Positions 33,538 to 43,820 of a DNA stretch of 64,000 bases are shown here, piece after piece; positions within the stretch are counted from its first letter, which is position 1, and each line of letters starts with the position of its first letter. This DNA is from an uncultured Rhizobiaceae bacterium (GTDB lineage: Bacteria; Pseudomonadota; Alphaproteobacteria; Rhizobiales; Rhizobiaceae), in assembly GCA_947259295.1 (NCBI GenBank), contig CAMYMG010000040.1:1-64000 (forward strand). Reading direction: 5' to 3'. The position numbers were made by a program, and so were the translations under genes. Below the pieces are notes generated by a model. The model made no database searches, was not told the DNA's origin, and saw only the letters and a program-made list of their open reading frames with translations.

Positions 33538-34596
33538 CTAGTCTTCCAGCGCGCCGTCCTTCGGCCTGGCGCTGCGTGTTTCGCCGACCAGCTTGATGAT
33601 GTCGTCGCCGGCGCGGCCGGACCGGTGGATGATGCGGGTGAGGATGTAGCCCGCCTGGGGTGCGTGTATCGCGATCGCGCCATCCGGCTCGCCGGGCGAA
33701 TGGACGATCGTGGCGAGCCTCGCGCCTTGCTCCACTCTCTGCCCGGGTTCTACATGAAAGAGAATCGCGCCGGCCCGCGGCATCGAGATCATCTCGACAT
33801 TGGCGATGGGAGCGGCAATGCCCGTAAACGGTCTCGGTCTGGCGGCCGCTTCGTCGGCGATAACACCTCGCGTGGCGAGCAGTCTGTAGATGCCCTCGGC
33901 GTCCGACGCGGCAGTGGCACTCTCGACGTCGCGCTGGCCGCGAAACTCGACGGTAGTGACGACACGACGGTCGAGGGCCGCTTCTTCAGGCGGCAGCTGC
34001 AGCCAGGGGTGGATGGCCGCCTCCTCGAAGGCAGCGCCCGACGAGCCCTGCCACAGGACGACTGCCTCGACTCCCATCGCGGCCGCGCAATTCTCCATCG
34101 CCGGCCAGAGCTCCACGGGGACATACAGATAGGGCACACCCTCGTCATCGCAGTGCAGGTCGAGAACGATGTCGTGGCCGATAGATAGCTCGACCAGCAG
34201 GCGTTTCAGGCGCACGTCCACCGTGGCGGACGCCGTTGCCGGGGGCAGGGCGCTCTTCTCCGGCCGGTCGAGCAGCGGAAAGTCGCGGTTGAAGTTGGTG
34301 CGCGTGCCGAGATGGAAGCGGCCTTCGAGGTCGCCGTAAAGATACTGCGCGCGTCCGACCGGGTTGGCCGCAGGGACGACCGTAATGTTGCCTAGGATGC
34401 GACCCTCCGCCTCGGCCTGGCGCAACCTGGGCATCAGCGCGTGGATGGCCACGACTCCCGGCAATTCGCCGGCATGGAGCGCGGCTTGAATATAGGCCGA
34501 TGGCGCATCAGGCGAGGAGCCTGCGAAGCGGTAAACCGGCAACTGATAGACGACGCCTTCGGTGTCGCCGTGAATCTCTTCGATCGTTTTTTGCAT
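33538..34596 (-). CDS. Succinylglutamate desuccinylase/aspartoacylase-family zinc deacylase
   Basis: A 352-residue protein of the AstE/AspA metallopeptidase-like family, which removes acyl groups from N-acyl amino acids or related compounds. The zinc site is visible as HAGELPG (His and Glu) and a later His in DIVLDLHCDDEG; NFNRDFP carries the substrate-binding Asn-Arg pair. The C-terminal 120 residues form a barrel-like domain (MPRAGAILFHVEPGQRVEQGARLATIVH). The start at MQKTIEEIHGD fits the family. Convergence with an amino acid permease hints at a shared substrate class. DoeB-like N-acetyl-diaminobutyrate deacetylases belong here too. Confidence 0.8.
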   Translation of the reverse strand: MQKTIEEIHGDTEGVVYQLPVYRFAGSSPDAPSAYIQAALHAGELPGVVAIHALMPRLRQAEAEGRILGNITVVPAANPVGRAQYLYGDLEGRFHLGTRTNFNRDFPLLDRPEKSALPPATASATVDVRLKRLLVELSIGHDIVLDLHCDDEGVPYLYVPVELWPAMENCAAAMGVEAVVLWQGSSGAAFEEAAIHPWLQLPPEEAALDRRVVTTVEFRGQRDVESATAASDAEGIYRLLATRGVIADEAAARPRPFTGIAAPIANVEMISMPRAGAILFHVEPGQRVEQGARLATIVHSPGEPDGAIAIHAPQAGYILTRIIHRSGRAGDDIIKLVGETRSARPKDGALED

Positions 34597-34730
34597 GAGT
34601 GTGTCCTGAATCCGGCCGGGACCATGCCCGGAGTCTTTTGCGGCTGCAATGGAAACACCTTGATCCAGGCGCCGTCGTTGACGGGGGCGGCGAGATAACA
34701 GAAACAGGGCTTCAATCAAGGAGACATGGC

Positions 34731-35510
34731 ATGACCAACCCGACTGTTTCAATCGCCGACCTCTCCGGCAAGACGGTGCTCGTTACCGGAGGGTCGACCG
34801 GAATTGGCGCGGCGCTGGTCGAGGCCTATGCCCAACAAGGCTGCCAGGTCGGGCTGCACTACAATCAAAGCCAGCAGGCGGCCGAAGCGCTGGCGGCGAA
34901 GCTGCGGGACGGCGGCGCCGACATATTCCTGGTGGAGGGGGATTTTTCGGTTTCCGCCGACGTGACACGCGTGGTCGAGGAGACGGCTCAGAAATTCGGC
35001 AAGCTCGACGGGTTGGTCAACAACGCCGGCGGCATGCTCGGTCGGATGAACTATTCGGAGATGACCGACGAGCAATATGACGCCGTCATGGACCTCAACG
35101 CGCGCTCGGTCATCACGGCGAGCCGCGTGGCGATACCGTGGCTCAAGAAGCAGGGCGGTTTCATCATCAACACCTCGTCGATCGCCGCGCGCAACGGGGC
35201 AGGCGGCGGGGCTGGGCTTTATGGCTCTTCGAAAGCCTTCGTCTCGAACGTGACACGCGGCATGGCGAAGGAACTGATCGGCAACGGCGTTCGGGTCAAT
35301 GCGGTGGCGCCCGGCGTCATCCTGACGCCGTTCCACGAGCGCTACTCGTCGCCGGAGCAGATGAAGGGCATGGTCGCTACGATCCCGCAGGGCCGCGCCG
35401 GCACCCCCCAGGAGTGCGTGGGCGCCTATCTCTTCCTGTCGTCGGAGGCGATGAGCGGCTATGTCACCGGCCAGGTGATCGAGGTGAACGGCGGGCAGCT
35501 GATGCCATAG
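34731..35510 (+). CDS. SDR-family oxidoreductase
   Basis: A 259-residue classical short-chain dehydrogenase. It has the cofactor motif TGGSTGIGAALVEAY, NNAGG, and the catalytic Ser with Tyr-x-x-x-Lys in INTSSIAARNGAGGGAGLYGSSK. An Arg/Lys-poor cofactor turn (HYNQSQQAAE) leaves NAD versus NADP open. AAGGAG lies about ten bases before ATG 34731. It diverges from the deacylase gene. The substrate is unknown; 3-oxoacyl reductase-like enzymes look similar. Confidence 0.83.
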   Translation: MTNPTVSIADLSGKTVLVTGGSTGIGAALVEAYAQQGCQVGLHYNQSQQAAEALAAKLRDGGADIFLVEGDFSVSADVTRVVEETAQKFGKLDGLVNNAGGMLGRMNYSEMTDEQYDAVMDLNARSVITASRVAIPWLKKQGGFIINTSSIAARNGAGGGAGLYGSSKAFVSNVTRGMAKELIGNGVRVNAVAPGVILTPFHERYSSPEQMKGMVATIPQGRAGTPQECVGAYLFLSSEAMSGYVTGQVIEVNGGQLMP

Positions 35511-35513
35511 GCA

Positions 35514-35849
35514 TCAACGCAAGCCCGTGGCGCCCAATGCTTCGCACCAGTGGGCAAGGCGGTCCTTGAGCATCCGGTCCCGGAAGTAGGGATCTTCCTC
35601 CTCGGCGAGCCGCTCGATTTCCTCGAACACGAAATCCGGCCCATGAGCCTGCCATGCAGCCTTAAGATCGCGGTGCGGGCTGGTCCCAAGACGTAGGCCG
35701 AACCAGATCCGGTTCTCGATCGTGGCGATGTTGGTCGCGGAGCCGAGCCACCTTTGTCCGGTAGCCTTGCAGCGCACGGCATAGATGCCGGCGACAACCT
35801 TGCGTTCCTTGTAGGCGGCGATGACCGCCTTCTTGCGTTCATTCTTCAT
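35514..35849 (-). CDS. GIY-YIG nuclease-family protein
   Basis: The 111-residue protein contains a GIY-YIG-type core: VAGIYAVRCKATGQRWLGSATNI, where the second motif is degenerate (WLG for YIG), then IENRIWFGLRLGTSPHRDLKAAW with the expected Arg and a downstream Glu. It is a short stand-alone member of a type often seen in alphaproteobacteria. The start is MKNERKKAVIAAY. It diverges from a DUF2239 gene with a repeated CCGGGT palindrome between them, so both may answer to the same repressor. Catalytic activity is uncertain. Confidence 0.72.
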   Translation of the reverse strand: MKNERKKAVIAAYKERKVVAGIYAVRCKATGQRWLGSATNIATIENRIWFGLRLGTSPHRDLKAAWQAHGPDFVFEEIERLAEEEDPYFRDRMLKDRLAHWCEALGATGLR

Positions 35850-35896
35850 GACGTGTCCCGCTGGCGGCAACCTGCCGCGTCGAATGGTGGCGAGGC

Positions 35897-35940
35897 AATA
35901 TCACCCGGGTAATATTGACGCAATCAATTTTATCCGGGTA
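35897..35940. promoter_or_regulatory. Twin ACCCGGGT-type operator
   Basis: An imperfect 20-bp palindrome AATATCACCCGGGTAATATT covers 35897-35916 (two mismatched positions). A second related site, TTATCCGGGTAGAA, is centred 29 bases away at 35935.5, nearly three helical turns. The pair sits between the divergent GIY-YIG and DUF2239 genes and looks like a dimeric repressor site. The regulator is not encoded adjacent. Confidence 0.55.
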
Positions 35941-35968
35941 GAAAGCACCTCCACGAGGAAACCATTTC

Positions 35969-36556
35969 ATGTCGCCATCGCCGTCAACGGCCAGCATCGC
36001 CTTCCAGGGCACGAAAGCCATAGCGGCTGGGCCGCTTGCCGAGGTGGCCATTGCGGCACGGCAGGCACTCGTGCGCGATCCGGAGACGCCGCTCTTGGTC
36101 TTCGACGACGAGACTGGCGGCGTAATCGACCTCGACCTTCGCGGCTCGGATGCAGACGTGCTGACCCGTCTCGCGGCAGGGTACGCTGCGCGGGCAGATG
36201 ATCCAAAAACGCCTGGCCGCGGCCGGCCGAAGCTCGGCGTAGTCGCCCGGGAGGTGACGTTGCTGCCGCGGCACTGGAACTGGCTGTCCGCGCAGCCCGG
36301 CGGCGCCTCGAACGCGCTACGGCGCCTGACTGAGACGGCGATGCGCTCGGAAGAGGGCAACGGTCGTGCGCGAGCCGACCGTGAGGCCGCCTACCGATTC
36401 ATGTCTGCAATGGCCGGCGACCTGCCGGGTTTCGAGGAGGCGAGCCGCGCGCTGTTTGCCGGCGACCGCGAGGCGTTTGGGCAGCACAGCGGCGGCTGGC
36501 CGGTTGATATACGCCGCCATGTGTTGAAACTTGCCTGGCGAGACGGCGAGGCCTGA
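35969..36556 (+). CDS. DUF2239-family protein
   Basis: The 195-residue protein matches my memory of the DUF2239 family: an N-terminal part with LLVFDDETGGVIDLDLRG, then RGRPKLGVVAREVTLLPRHWNWLSAQPGGASNALRRLTETA and YRFMSAMAGDLPGFEEASRALFAGDREAFG. The family has no known function; the middle segment resembles small DNA-binding or clamp-like modules, but this is speculative. GAGGAAA upstream supports ATG 35969. Expression is probably governed by the twin operator just upstream. Confidence 0.75.
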   Translation: MSPSPSTASIAFQGTKAIAAGPLAEVAIAARQALVRDPETPLLVFDDETGGVIDLDLRGSDADVLTRLAAGYAARADDPKTPGRGRPKLGVVAREVTLLPRHWNWLSAQPGGASNALRRLTETAMRSEEGNGRARADREAAYRFMSAMAGDLPGFEEASRALFAGDREAFGQHSGGWPVDIRRHVLKLAWRDGEA

Positions 36557-36582
36557 CGGGGAAAGCCGAACCGGCCGATTGA

Positions 36583-36840
36583 TTAGTCCGCCGCGGGAAG
36601 CCGGCGAATGGTGAACTCGATGACGCCGCCAGGCCGCTCGAACCAGCTTTCGATTTCTGTCCAGTAGGCCTGCTTGGGCCAGCGGTCGAACCATTCGCGC
36701 GCCTTGTCGCGCGCATCGGTTCGCGGCAGTACGAAGGTTTCGCGAAGAAAGCCGTCGCGCGGCATGCGTTCGCGTTCGGCACGTGAGCGGTCCAGCCTCT
36801 TTTTCAGGCCGTCGAGCGGTGGTCTGGCCGGCGTGCGCAT
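36583..36840 (-). CDS. Small conserved hypothetical protein (85 residues)
   Basis: No function is recognised. The protein is basic at the N-terminus ([39 protein letters not shown]) and continues with an amphipathic part ([41 protein letters not shown]). No signal or membrane segment is present. I start at MRTPARPP, since it ends flush with hemF's upstream region. It diverges from hemF with about 105 bases between starts. Confidence 0.5.
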   Translation of the reverse strand: MRTPARPPLDGLKKRLDRSRAERERMPRDGFLRETFVLPRTDARDKAREWFDRWPKQAYWTEIESWFERPGGVIEFTIRRLPAAD

Positions 36841-36946
36841 CAACGAACTCCTTGACCCGTCCACTGAACAGATTAGGGATCGCGCAGAAAATTACGAGTC
36901 AAAAGACGCGTTGCCCGGGCTCGCGCAGGACAGACGGAGCCATTCC

Positions 36947-37861
36947 ATGGATCGCCCCGAAATACCGGCCGGCCTGCCAGCCGATATCGAAAGCAAGAAG
37001 GCCGAGGCGCGGGCCTGGTTTGAACAACTGCGCGATCGCATCTGCGGCACGCTCGAAGCCATCGAGGATGAACTGACTGGCCGCGGCGCGTCCGATCAGC
37101 CGGGCCGCTTCGTCAGGACGCCCTGGCAGCGCGAGGAAGGCAAGGGTGGCGGCGGCACCATGTCGACGATGACCGGCCGGGTGTTTGAAAAGGTCGGCGT
37201 CCACACCTCGACCGTGTTCGGCGAATTCTCGCCTGAGTTCCGCAAGCAGATGCCGGGCGCCGACGAGGATCCGCGCTTCTGGGCGTCGGGGATTTCGCTG
37301 ATCGCGCACCCCCGCAATCCCAACGTGCCCGCGGTCCACATGAATACGCGCATGGTGGTCACCTCCAGACAGTGGTTCGGCGGCGGTGCCGATTTGACGC
37401 CGGTGCTCGACCGTCGCCGCAGCCAGGACGATCCCGACACCATCGCCTTCCACGCGGCATTGAAGCGAGCCTGCGACAGCCATGCCGAGATCGCCGATTA
37501 CGGGCGCCTCAAGGAGTGGTGCGACGACTATTTCTACCTGCCGCACCGCAACGAACCACGCGGCACGGGCGGCATCTTCTTCGACTGGCAGCATTCGTCC
37601 GACCAGCAGGGCGGATGGCAGGCCGATTTCGCGTTCGTGCAGGATGTCGGGCGGGCTTTCGCGGATGTTTATCCGCAGCTCGTCAGGCGCAATTTTAACG
37701 ACGACTGGACGGACGCCGACCGCGAGGAGCAACTGATCCGGCGCGGTCGTTACGTCGAATTCAACCTGCTCTATGATCGCGGCACGATCTTCGGGCTGAA
37801 GACAGGCGGCAACGTCAATTCCATCCTGTCGAGCATGCCGCCGGAAGTGAAATGGCCTTGA
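36947..37861 (+). CDS. hemF: Oxygen-dependent coproporphyrinogen III oxidase
   Basis: HemF decarboxylates coproporphyrinogen III to protoporphyrinogen IX with O2. The 304-residue protein has the family signature [11 protein letters not shown] (substrate loop) and the conserved stretches [63 protein letters not shown]. It has full family length. The start ATG 36947 follows CGGAGC. Many relatives also keep the O2-independent HemN, not in this window. Confidence 0.95.
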   Translation: MDRPEIPAGLPADIESKKAEARAWFEQLRDRICGTLEAIEDELTGRGASDQPGRFVRTPWQREEGKGGGGTMSTMTGRVFEKVGVHTSTVFGEFSPEFRKQMPGADEDPRFWASGISLIAHPRNPNVPAVHMNTRMVVTSRQWFGGGADLTPVLDRRRSQDDPDTIAFHAALKRACDSHAEIADYGRLKEWCDDYFYLPHRNEPRGTGGIFFDWQHSSDQQGGWQADFAFVQDVGRAFADVYPQLVRRNFNDDWTDADREEQLIRRGRYVEFNLLYDRGTIFGLKTGGNVNSILSSMPPEVKWP

Positions 37862-37983
37862 TCGGCCGACCCGACGAAAACTTGCCTTCCATTGACCTTG
37901 GAGCCGCCACCGTCTAGGTGATGCGGCAATTGTCGGCGCATGGCCCGTTGATCGCCGCGCGACACCTTCAGGAAAGACATCTT

Positions 37984-39765
37984 TTGACGAATCTCCCAGA
38001 CATGGCTCCGGCATTGGCCGGGGCGCTCGCAGCGCGTGGTTATGAAACGCTGACCGCCGTCCAGACTGCAGTCCTGGCTCCCGAAGCCGATGGCGCGGAC
38101 CTGCTCGTCTCCGCGCAGACTGGCTCCGGCAAGACGGTTGCGTTCGGCATCGCGATTGCGCCGACCCTGCTGCAGGGAGCCGAACGGTTCGACGGCGCCG
38201 GGGCGCCGAGCGCTCTGGTCATCGCGCCGACCCGCGAGCTTGCGATCCAGGTGCGGCGCGAACTCGAATGGCTCTACAAGGAAACCGGTGCGCGCATTGC
38301 ATCCTGCGTCGGCGGCATGGACATGCGCCAGGAACGGCGCGCGCTGGAGCAGGGCGCCAACATCGTCGTTGGCACACCCGGCCGCCTGCGCGACCACATC
38401 ACGCGCGGATCGCTCGACATATCGGCCTTGCGTGCAGTGGTACTCGACGAGGCCGACGAGATGCTCGACCTCGGCTTCCGCGAGGATCTCGAGTTCATCC
38501 TCGCAGCCGCGCCGGCCGACCGCCGTACGCTGCTGTTCTCGGCGACGGTGCCGAAAGCCATCGCGCAATTGGCCAAGCGTTTCCAGCGCGATGCGCTGCG
38601 CATCACCGCGACAGGCGAGGGCGACCAGCACGACGACATCGAATACCGGACCATCCTGGTGGCGCCGTCCGAGCGCGAAAACGCCATCATCAACTCGTTG
38701 CTGTTCTTCGACGCGCAGAACACGCTGGTCTTTTGCGCGACGCGCGAGGCGGTGAGGCGCCTGACCAGCCGGCTCGCCAATCGCGGCTTTTCGGTCGTGT
38801 CGTTGTCCGGCGAACTCAGCCAGGCGGAACGCACCAACGCGCTGCAGGCGATGCGTGACGGCCGCGCCCGCGTCTGCGTGGCGACCGACGTTGCCGCGCG
38901 CGGCATCGACCTGCCCAATCTCGACCTTGTCATCCATGCCGACCTGCCGACCAATCCCGAAACGCTGCTGCATCGCAGCGGCCGGACCGGCCGCGCCGGG
39001 CGCAAGGGCGTCTGCGCGCTCATCGTGCCCTATCATCGGCGCGGAAGTGCCGCGCGCTTGCTGAAGCTGGCCAAGCTGGAAGCAACGGTTCAGCCGGCGC
39101 CGGGCCCGGCCGAGATCGACGCGCGCAACCGCGAGCGCATCCTGGCAGAACCGTCCCTGACCGAGGCGCCTGCCGAGGACGAGATGGAGTTCATCCGCGA
39201 GCTGCTCTCGACCCACAGTCCCGAACAGGTGGCGGCGGCGTTCCTGCGCCAGCAGCTTGCAGCACGCCCGGCGGCCGAGGAACTGTCCGACGGACCCGCG
39301 CCGAAATTCGATCCGGCCAAGGGCGAGCGGCCGGATACGCGTTTCACCGACGGCGTGTGGTTCACCATCTCCGTCGGCCGCAAGCATCGCGCCGAGCCGC
39401 GCTGGCTGCTGCCGCTGATCTGCAAGGCCGGTCATGTCACCAAACGCGAGATCGGCGCGATTCGGATTCTCGACACAGAGTCGCGCTTCGAGATCGTTTC
39501 CGACCGCGCCGAAGGCTTTGCCAAGGCGGTCAAGGCGCATGGCACCGGCGAGAAGGGAGTCGTCATTCAACCTGCCGGCGACGCCGGCGCCCCGGAGAGC
39601 TCCAGCGCTCACGAGCCGCGCGAGCCGAAGGACTCATGGGAGAGCAAGAAAAAGAAGCACCGCAAGGGAGCTTCGAGCCATGCGCCGCGTCCCGCCCCTG
39701 ATGGCGCGCCGGGCGAACGGCCGAAGAAGAAGTTCAAGCCGAAGATGCGGCCCGCCAAGGCCTGA
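37984..39765 (+). CDS. DEAD-box RNA helicase (DeaD/CsdA-like)
   Basis: An ATP-dependent RNA helicase of about 594 residues. The motifs run in order: Q-motif region ARGYETLTAVQ, Walker A SAQTGSGKT, PTREL, GTPGRLRDH, DEAD in VVLDEADEMLDLGF, SAT, and the C-terminal VATDVAARGIDLPNLD and HRSGRTGRAGR. A DbpA-type RNA-binding domain seems to follow (WFTISVGRKHRAEPRWLLPLICKAGHVTKREIGAIRILDTESRFEI), ending in a Lys-rich tail (KKKHRKG, KKKFKPKM). I prefer TTG 37984, with AGGA ten bases upstream; ATG 37921 is an alternative. Probably acts in ribosome assembly or cold response. Confidence 0.88.
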   Translation: MTNLPDMAPALAGALAARGYETLTAVQTAVLAPEADGADLLVSAQTGSGKTVAFGIAIAPTLLQGAERFDGAGAPSALVIAPTRELAIQVRRELEWLYKETGARIASCVGGMDMRQERRALEQGANIVVGTPGRLRDHITRGSLDISALRAVVLDEADEMLDLGFREDLEFILAAAPADRRTLLFSATVPKAIAQLAKRFQRDALRITATGEGDQHDDIEYRTILVAPSERENAIINSLLFFDAQNTLVFCATREAVRRLTSRLANRGFSVVSLSGELSQAERTNALQAMRDGRARVCVATDVAARGIDLPNLDLVIHADLPTNPETLLHRSGRTGRAGRKGVCALIVPYHRRGSAARLLKLAKLEATVQPAPGPAEIDARNRERILAEPSLTEAPAEDEMEFIRELLSTHSPEQVAAAFLRQQLAARPAAEELSDGPAPKFDPAKGERPDTRFTDGVWFTISVGRKHRAEPRWLLPLICKAGHVTKREIGAIRILDTESRFEIVSDRAEGFAKAVKAHGTGEKGVVIQPAGDAGAPESSSAHEPREPKDSWESKKKKHRKGASSHAPRPAPDGAPGERPKKKFKPKMRPAKA

Positions 39766-39935
39766 GCCGACTGGAGGCGGGCGAGTGTGGAAGCGCCGGC
39801 GAGCCGGAGATTCTGCTCGCTGAAGCACCCTGTCGCTGCTCGGCGGCTCTGCCTTTTTCGTTCCTCCGGGCAGAGTTTTGCCCAATTCTGTGTTATGTTC
39901 CAGGTCTTGGCGAAAACCAGGAAAGGAGACATCCG

Positions 39936-40121
39936 ATGAAGGAATTTCACTGCGGGTCACTCGTCCCGGGATGCGACTGGCATACACGCCACGAGGAGGA
40001 AGCCGAGGTCATGCGCCGTGCCGTAGAGCACATGCGGGAGACGCATGGCGAGACGGTAATCCGGGAAACGATGGTCGAGGCCATCAGGTCACGCATCGAA
40101 AAGGTGCGCGACGCGGCCTAG
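39936..40121 (+). CDS. DUF1059 small metal-binding-type protein
   Basis: The 61-residue protein is a typical DUF1059 member: MKEFHCGSLVPGCDWHTRHEEEAEVMRRAVEHMRETHGE, with Cys6, Cys13 and several histidines that could bind a metal ion, then a basic helix. The family has no established function. AAAGGAGA lies just before the start. Its stop overlaps the end of the convergent cca gene by four bases. Confidence 0.82.
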   Translation: MKEFHCGSLVPGCDWHTRHEEEAEVMRRAVEHMRETHGETVIRETMVEAIRSRIEKVRDAA

Positions 40122-41380
40122 CCCTTGATCGCTTCCGTGGCGCGCTCAAGCAGCGCGCCGCGGTCGAGCGAAAAGCCCGAGTCAATCCACGCATTCTCAA
40201 GGCTTTTGAGCAGGGTGCCTAGGCTTGGTCCGGGCTGCGCCCCGAGGTCCAGAAGGTCCGCTCCCTTGATCGGGAACGCGGCCGCCTGCCAGTTCTCGGC
40301 ATATTTCAACAGACGCGAAAAGCCGCCGGCTCCGAGCAGCGCATCGTTGTTCTCGACGGCTCTCGCACGCGCGGCCGACAGCGCCAGCCGCAGCTGATCC
40401 CGGATTGCCGTGCGGTTCCCGCGGTAAAGCTTTTCAGCGAGATCGCGTTCGGTTGTCTTCGGGTCTATCTTTCCTGTGCTTGCCCATGCCGCAAGCCGCT
40501 CTCTGTCGGCGTTGGACAGCCTCAGTCGATCGGACAAGGCATCCAATCGCGCGCTGTCGGGCGGGATGATCGCGATCAGCCTTAGGAGCGGGTCAGCCTG
40601 CCAGCCGAGATCGCGTTCGGCCGTCGTCAGCGGGTGGATGCTGTCGATCCCCCATTTCTCGCTCTCCGGCAGGACGCGTGTCAGAACGCCGGCCTGACGC
40701 ATCCAGAGCAGCGCGCGGGAGGGGTCGGGGGCGGCAAGGAGCCGCTTCAGCTCGGTCCAAACGCGCTCCGGCGACAATGTGTCGAGCCCTGACCTCAATC
40801 GGGCGCAGGCCTTCAGGCCTTCGGCGTCCGGGCGCCCGGACCCGTACCATGCGAAGAAGCGGAAGAAGCGCAGGATCCGCAGATAGTCCTCGACGATGCG
40901 GGCCTCCGGATCGCCGATGAAGCGCAGGGTGCGGCTCTCGAGGTCGGCCAGACCGCCGACGAGGTCGATGACCTCGCCATCGGCGTTGGCGTAGAGCCCG
41001 TTGATGGTGAAGTCCCGCCGCTCGGCGTCCGCCTTCCAGTCGCGGCCAAATCGCACCTTGGCGCGCCGGCCGTCGGTCTCGATGTCTGCGCGCAGGGTGG
41101 TGACCTCGAAGGGGCGGCCGTCGGCGATCACGGTAACCGTGCCGTGTTCGATGCCGGTTGGCACCGCCTTGAAGCCGAGTTCCTGCGCCCGCCTGGCGGT
41201 TTCTTCCGGCAGGGTCGTCGTGGCAATGTCGACATCGGCGACGTCCTGGCCGAGCAGGGCGTTGCGGACCGCACCCCCGGCGATCCTGGCTTCTTCGCCA
41301 TCCGCCGACAGAGAGCCAAGCAGGCGCTGCAAGTCGGGATTGCCTAGCCAATCGGCCCGTTCGGCGATGCTTACGGTCAC
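40118..41380 (-). CDS. cca: CCA tRNA nucleotidyltransferase / poly(A) polymerase-family
   Basis: A class II nucleotidyltransferase of 420 residues that adds or repairs the 3' CCA of tRNA. The head has GGAVRNALLGQDVADVDIATT with the catalytic DxD, then RRDFTINGLYANADGEVIDLVGG and the ATP/CTP-recognition region EDYLRILRFFRFFAWYG. The C-terminal half is helical. The start appears to be GTG 41380 (VTVSIAERADW), overlapping the upstream Nudix stop as GTGA. It is the last gene of a coupled three-gene operon. The tRNA gene in this window already encodes CCA, so the enzyme serves mainly repair. Confidence 0.88.
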   Translation of the reverse strand: MTVSIAERADWLGNPDLQRLLGSLSADGEEARIAGGAVRNALLGQDVADVDIATTTLPEETARRAQELGFKAVPTGIEHGTVTVIADGRPFEVTTLRADIETDGRRAKVRFGRDWKADAERRDFTINGLYANADGEVIDLVGGLADLESRTLRFIGDPEARIVEDYLRILRFFRFFAWYGSGRPDAEGLKACARLRSGLDTLSPERVWTELKRLLAAPDPSRALLWMRQAGVLTRVLPESEKWGIDSIHPLTTAERDLGWQADPLLRLIAIIPPDSARLDALSDRLRLSNADRERLAAWASTGKIDPKTTERDLAEKLYRGNRTAIRDQLRLALSAARARAVENNDALLGAGGFSRLLKYAENWQAAAFPIKGADLLDLGAQPGPSLGTLLKSLENAWIDSGFSLDRGALLERATEAIKG

Positions 41381-42015
41381 TGATAGAGCCTTTCATAGAG
41401 CGTGCGAACGATGCCTGCGGTAACGCCCCAGATGCGCTGGCCGCCATAGGGCATGTCGTAGAAGAACCATTCCTGATCGTTCCACATGCGGCTGTCGCGG
41501 CGATGGTTGACGGGGTCCATCAGGAAGCGGAGCGGCACCTCGAAGGCTGCATCGACTTCGTCGGCGTTGATCGTCAACTCGAACGCCGGTTGTACGATCC
41601 CCAGCACCGGGACGATGCGGTAGCCGCTGCCGGCAACGTAGTCCGGCAACCGGCCGATCACCTCGATGTGGCTGCTGTCCAGCCCGATTTCCTCCATGGT
41701 TTCACGCAGGGCGGCAGCCTCCGGAGAAATGTCCGTCGGGTCGATCGTTCCGCCGGGAAACGCAACCTGGCCCGAGTGGTTCTTCAGCCTTTCGGCGCGT
41801 TTCGTCAGGATTACGGTGGCCTCATCGCTGCGATCGACCACCGGTATCAGCACCGCCGCATCGCGAAGCTCGCGCTGCAGTGCCAATCGGGGGTGCTGCG
41901 GGTTGAAGCGATGATCGCCATAACTGTTATCGATCCCGAAGGGCCCGCGCTCGTGGGCAGCGCGCGAGCGAAAGTCCTCGGCCGAATATGTCGCGGCAGT
42001 CACGTCGTCTCTCAT
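41377..42015 (-). CDS. CoA pyrophosphatase-type Nudix hydrolase
   Basis: A 212-residue Nudix enzyme. The Nudix box GGTIDPTDISPEAAALRETMEEIGL is preceded by LTKRAERLKNHSGQVAFPGG, the extra UPF0035-type motif of coenzyme A pyrophosphatases (NudL/YeaB), which cleave CoA to phosphopantetheine and 3',5'-ADP. It overlaps DUF1285 upstream (ATGA) and cca downstream (GTGA). This gene order recurs in rhizobia as far as I recall. Confidence 0.85.
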   Translation of the reverse strand: MRDDVTAATYSAEDFRSRAAHERGPFGIDNSYGDHRFNPQHPRLALQRELRDAAVLIPVVDRSDEATVILTKRAERLKNHSGQVAFPGGTIDPTDISPEAAALRETMEEIGLDSSHIEVIGRLPDYVAGSGYRIVPVLGIVQPAFELTINADEVDAAFEVPLRFLMDPVNHRRDSRMWNDQEWFFYDMPYGGQRIWGVTAGIVRTLYERLYQ

Positions 42016-42641
42016 GCACTGAGCTGCTTCAGCATGTCGGCCGGCATGATGGGATAGGTCTCGCCTTTCGAGCGCACGGCGAACATGGTTCTGCCGCGGA
42101 TTTCGATTTCCTCGCCATGTTCGACCAATTCATACATCACCGGCCTTGCGACTAGGGCCTCGAGGCGGCCGCGGACCAGCACATAGGGCTTCAGGCCGCC
42201 GGTCTCCGTCTCGTCGACGAAGCGCAGGGGGTGGTCGGTGCCAACCTCTACTACATCGCCGACATTGGTACGAAAGGTGATGACCTGTTCGTCGCCGCTG
42301 CCCGAGACATCCATTTCGACGGCGACGAAGGGTGCATCGACGACCCGAATGCCGACCTTTTCCACCGGCGTGACGAGATAGGTCTTGCCATCGGCGTCCT
42401 TGCGCAGAACCGTGGAGAACAGCTGCACAAGCGGCATTCGTCCAATCGGCGTGCCGAGATAGAACCAGGTTCCGTCGGGCCTGATCTCCATGTCGAGATC
42501 GCCGCAGAAATCTGGGTTCCAGCGCTCGACCGGCGGCAACCCCTTGCCGGCCCGGGTGGCCCGCGAGATCAGAGCCGACAGGCCAGCCGTGTCGCCGGCC
42601 CCGGCAAGGCCGCTTTCGGGTGTTTTCCTGTAATCTGTCAT
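42012..42641 (-). CDS. DUF1285-family protein
   Basis: The 209-residue product matches the DUF1285 family in the stretch LPPVERWNPDFCGDLDMEIRPDGTWFYLGTPIGRMPLVQLFSTVLRKDADGKTYLVTPVEKVGIRVVDAPFVAV. The fold is reported as two small beta domains but no activity is established. The start is either ATG 42641 (MTDYRKTP) or GTG 42680; neither has a good ribosome site. It leads the DUF1285-Nudix-cca operon and diverges from moxR. Confidence 0.75.
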   Translation of the reverse strand: MTDYRKTPESGLAGAGDTAGLSALISRATRAGKGLPPVERWNPDFCGDLDMEIRPDGTWFYLGTPIGRMPLVQLFSTVLRKDADGKTYLVTPVEKVGIRVVDAPFVAVEMDVSGSGDEQVITFRTNVGDVVEVGTDHPLRFVDETETGGLKPYVLVRGRLEALVARPVMYELVEHGEEIEIRGRTMFAVRSKGETYPIMPADMLKQLSA

Positions 42642-42781
42642 GGTCACGAAATAGTCACTGTTGTTCCGCTTGTCAGCCACAGGTACTGATTTAAGTTCAA
42701 GCTATGCGCCACGCTTAGGCGCGAATCGCGGCACTGGAAACCTGCCGGCCGGTTTTCCAGACAATTCGAGGTCGAGACGGC

Positions 42782-43789
<1,008 letters not shown>

Positions 43790-43820
43790 CGATGGAGAAA
43801 TCCGCGGCGAGGATTTCCTG

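Noticed and set aside
37771-39612. 613-codon minus-strand open frame opposite the helicase gene
   Set aside because: It lies antisense to a clear DEAD-box helicase, is Arg/Ala/Gly/His-rich and has no family features. It is a shadow caused by high GC.
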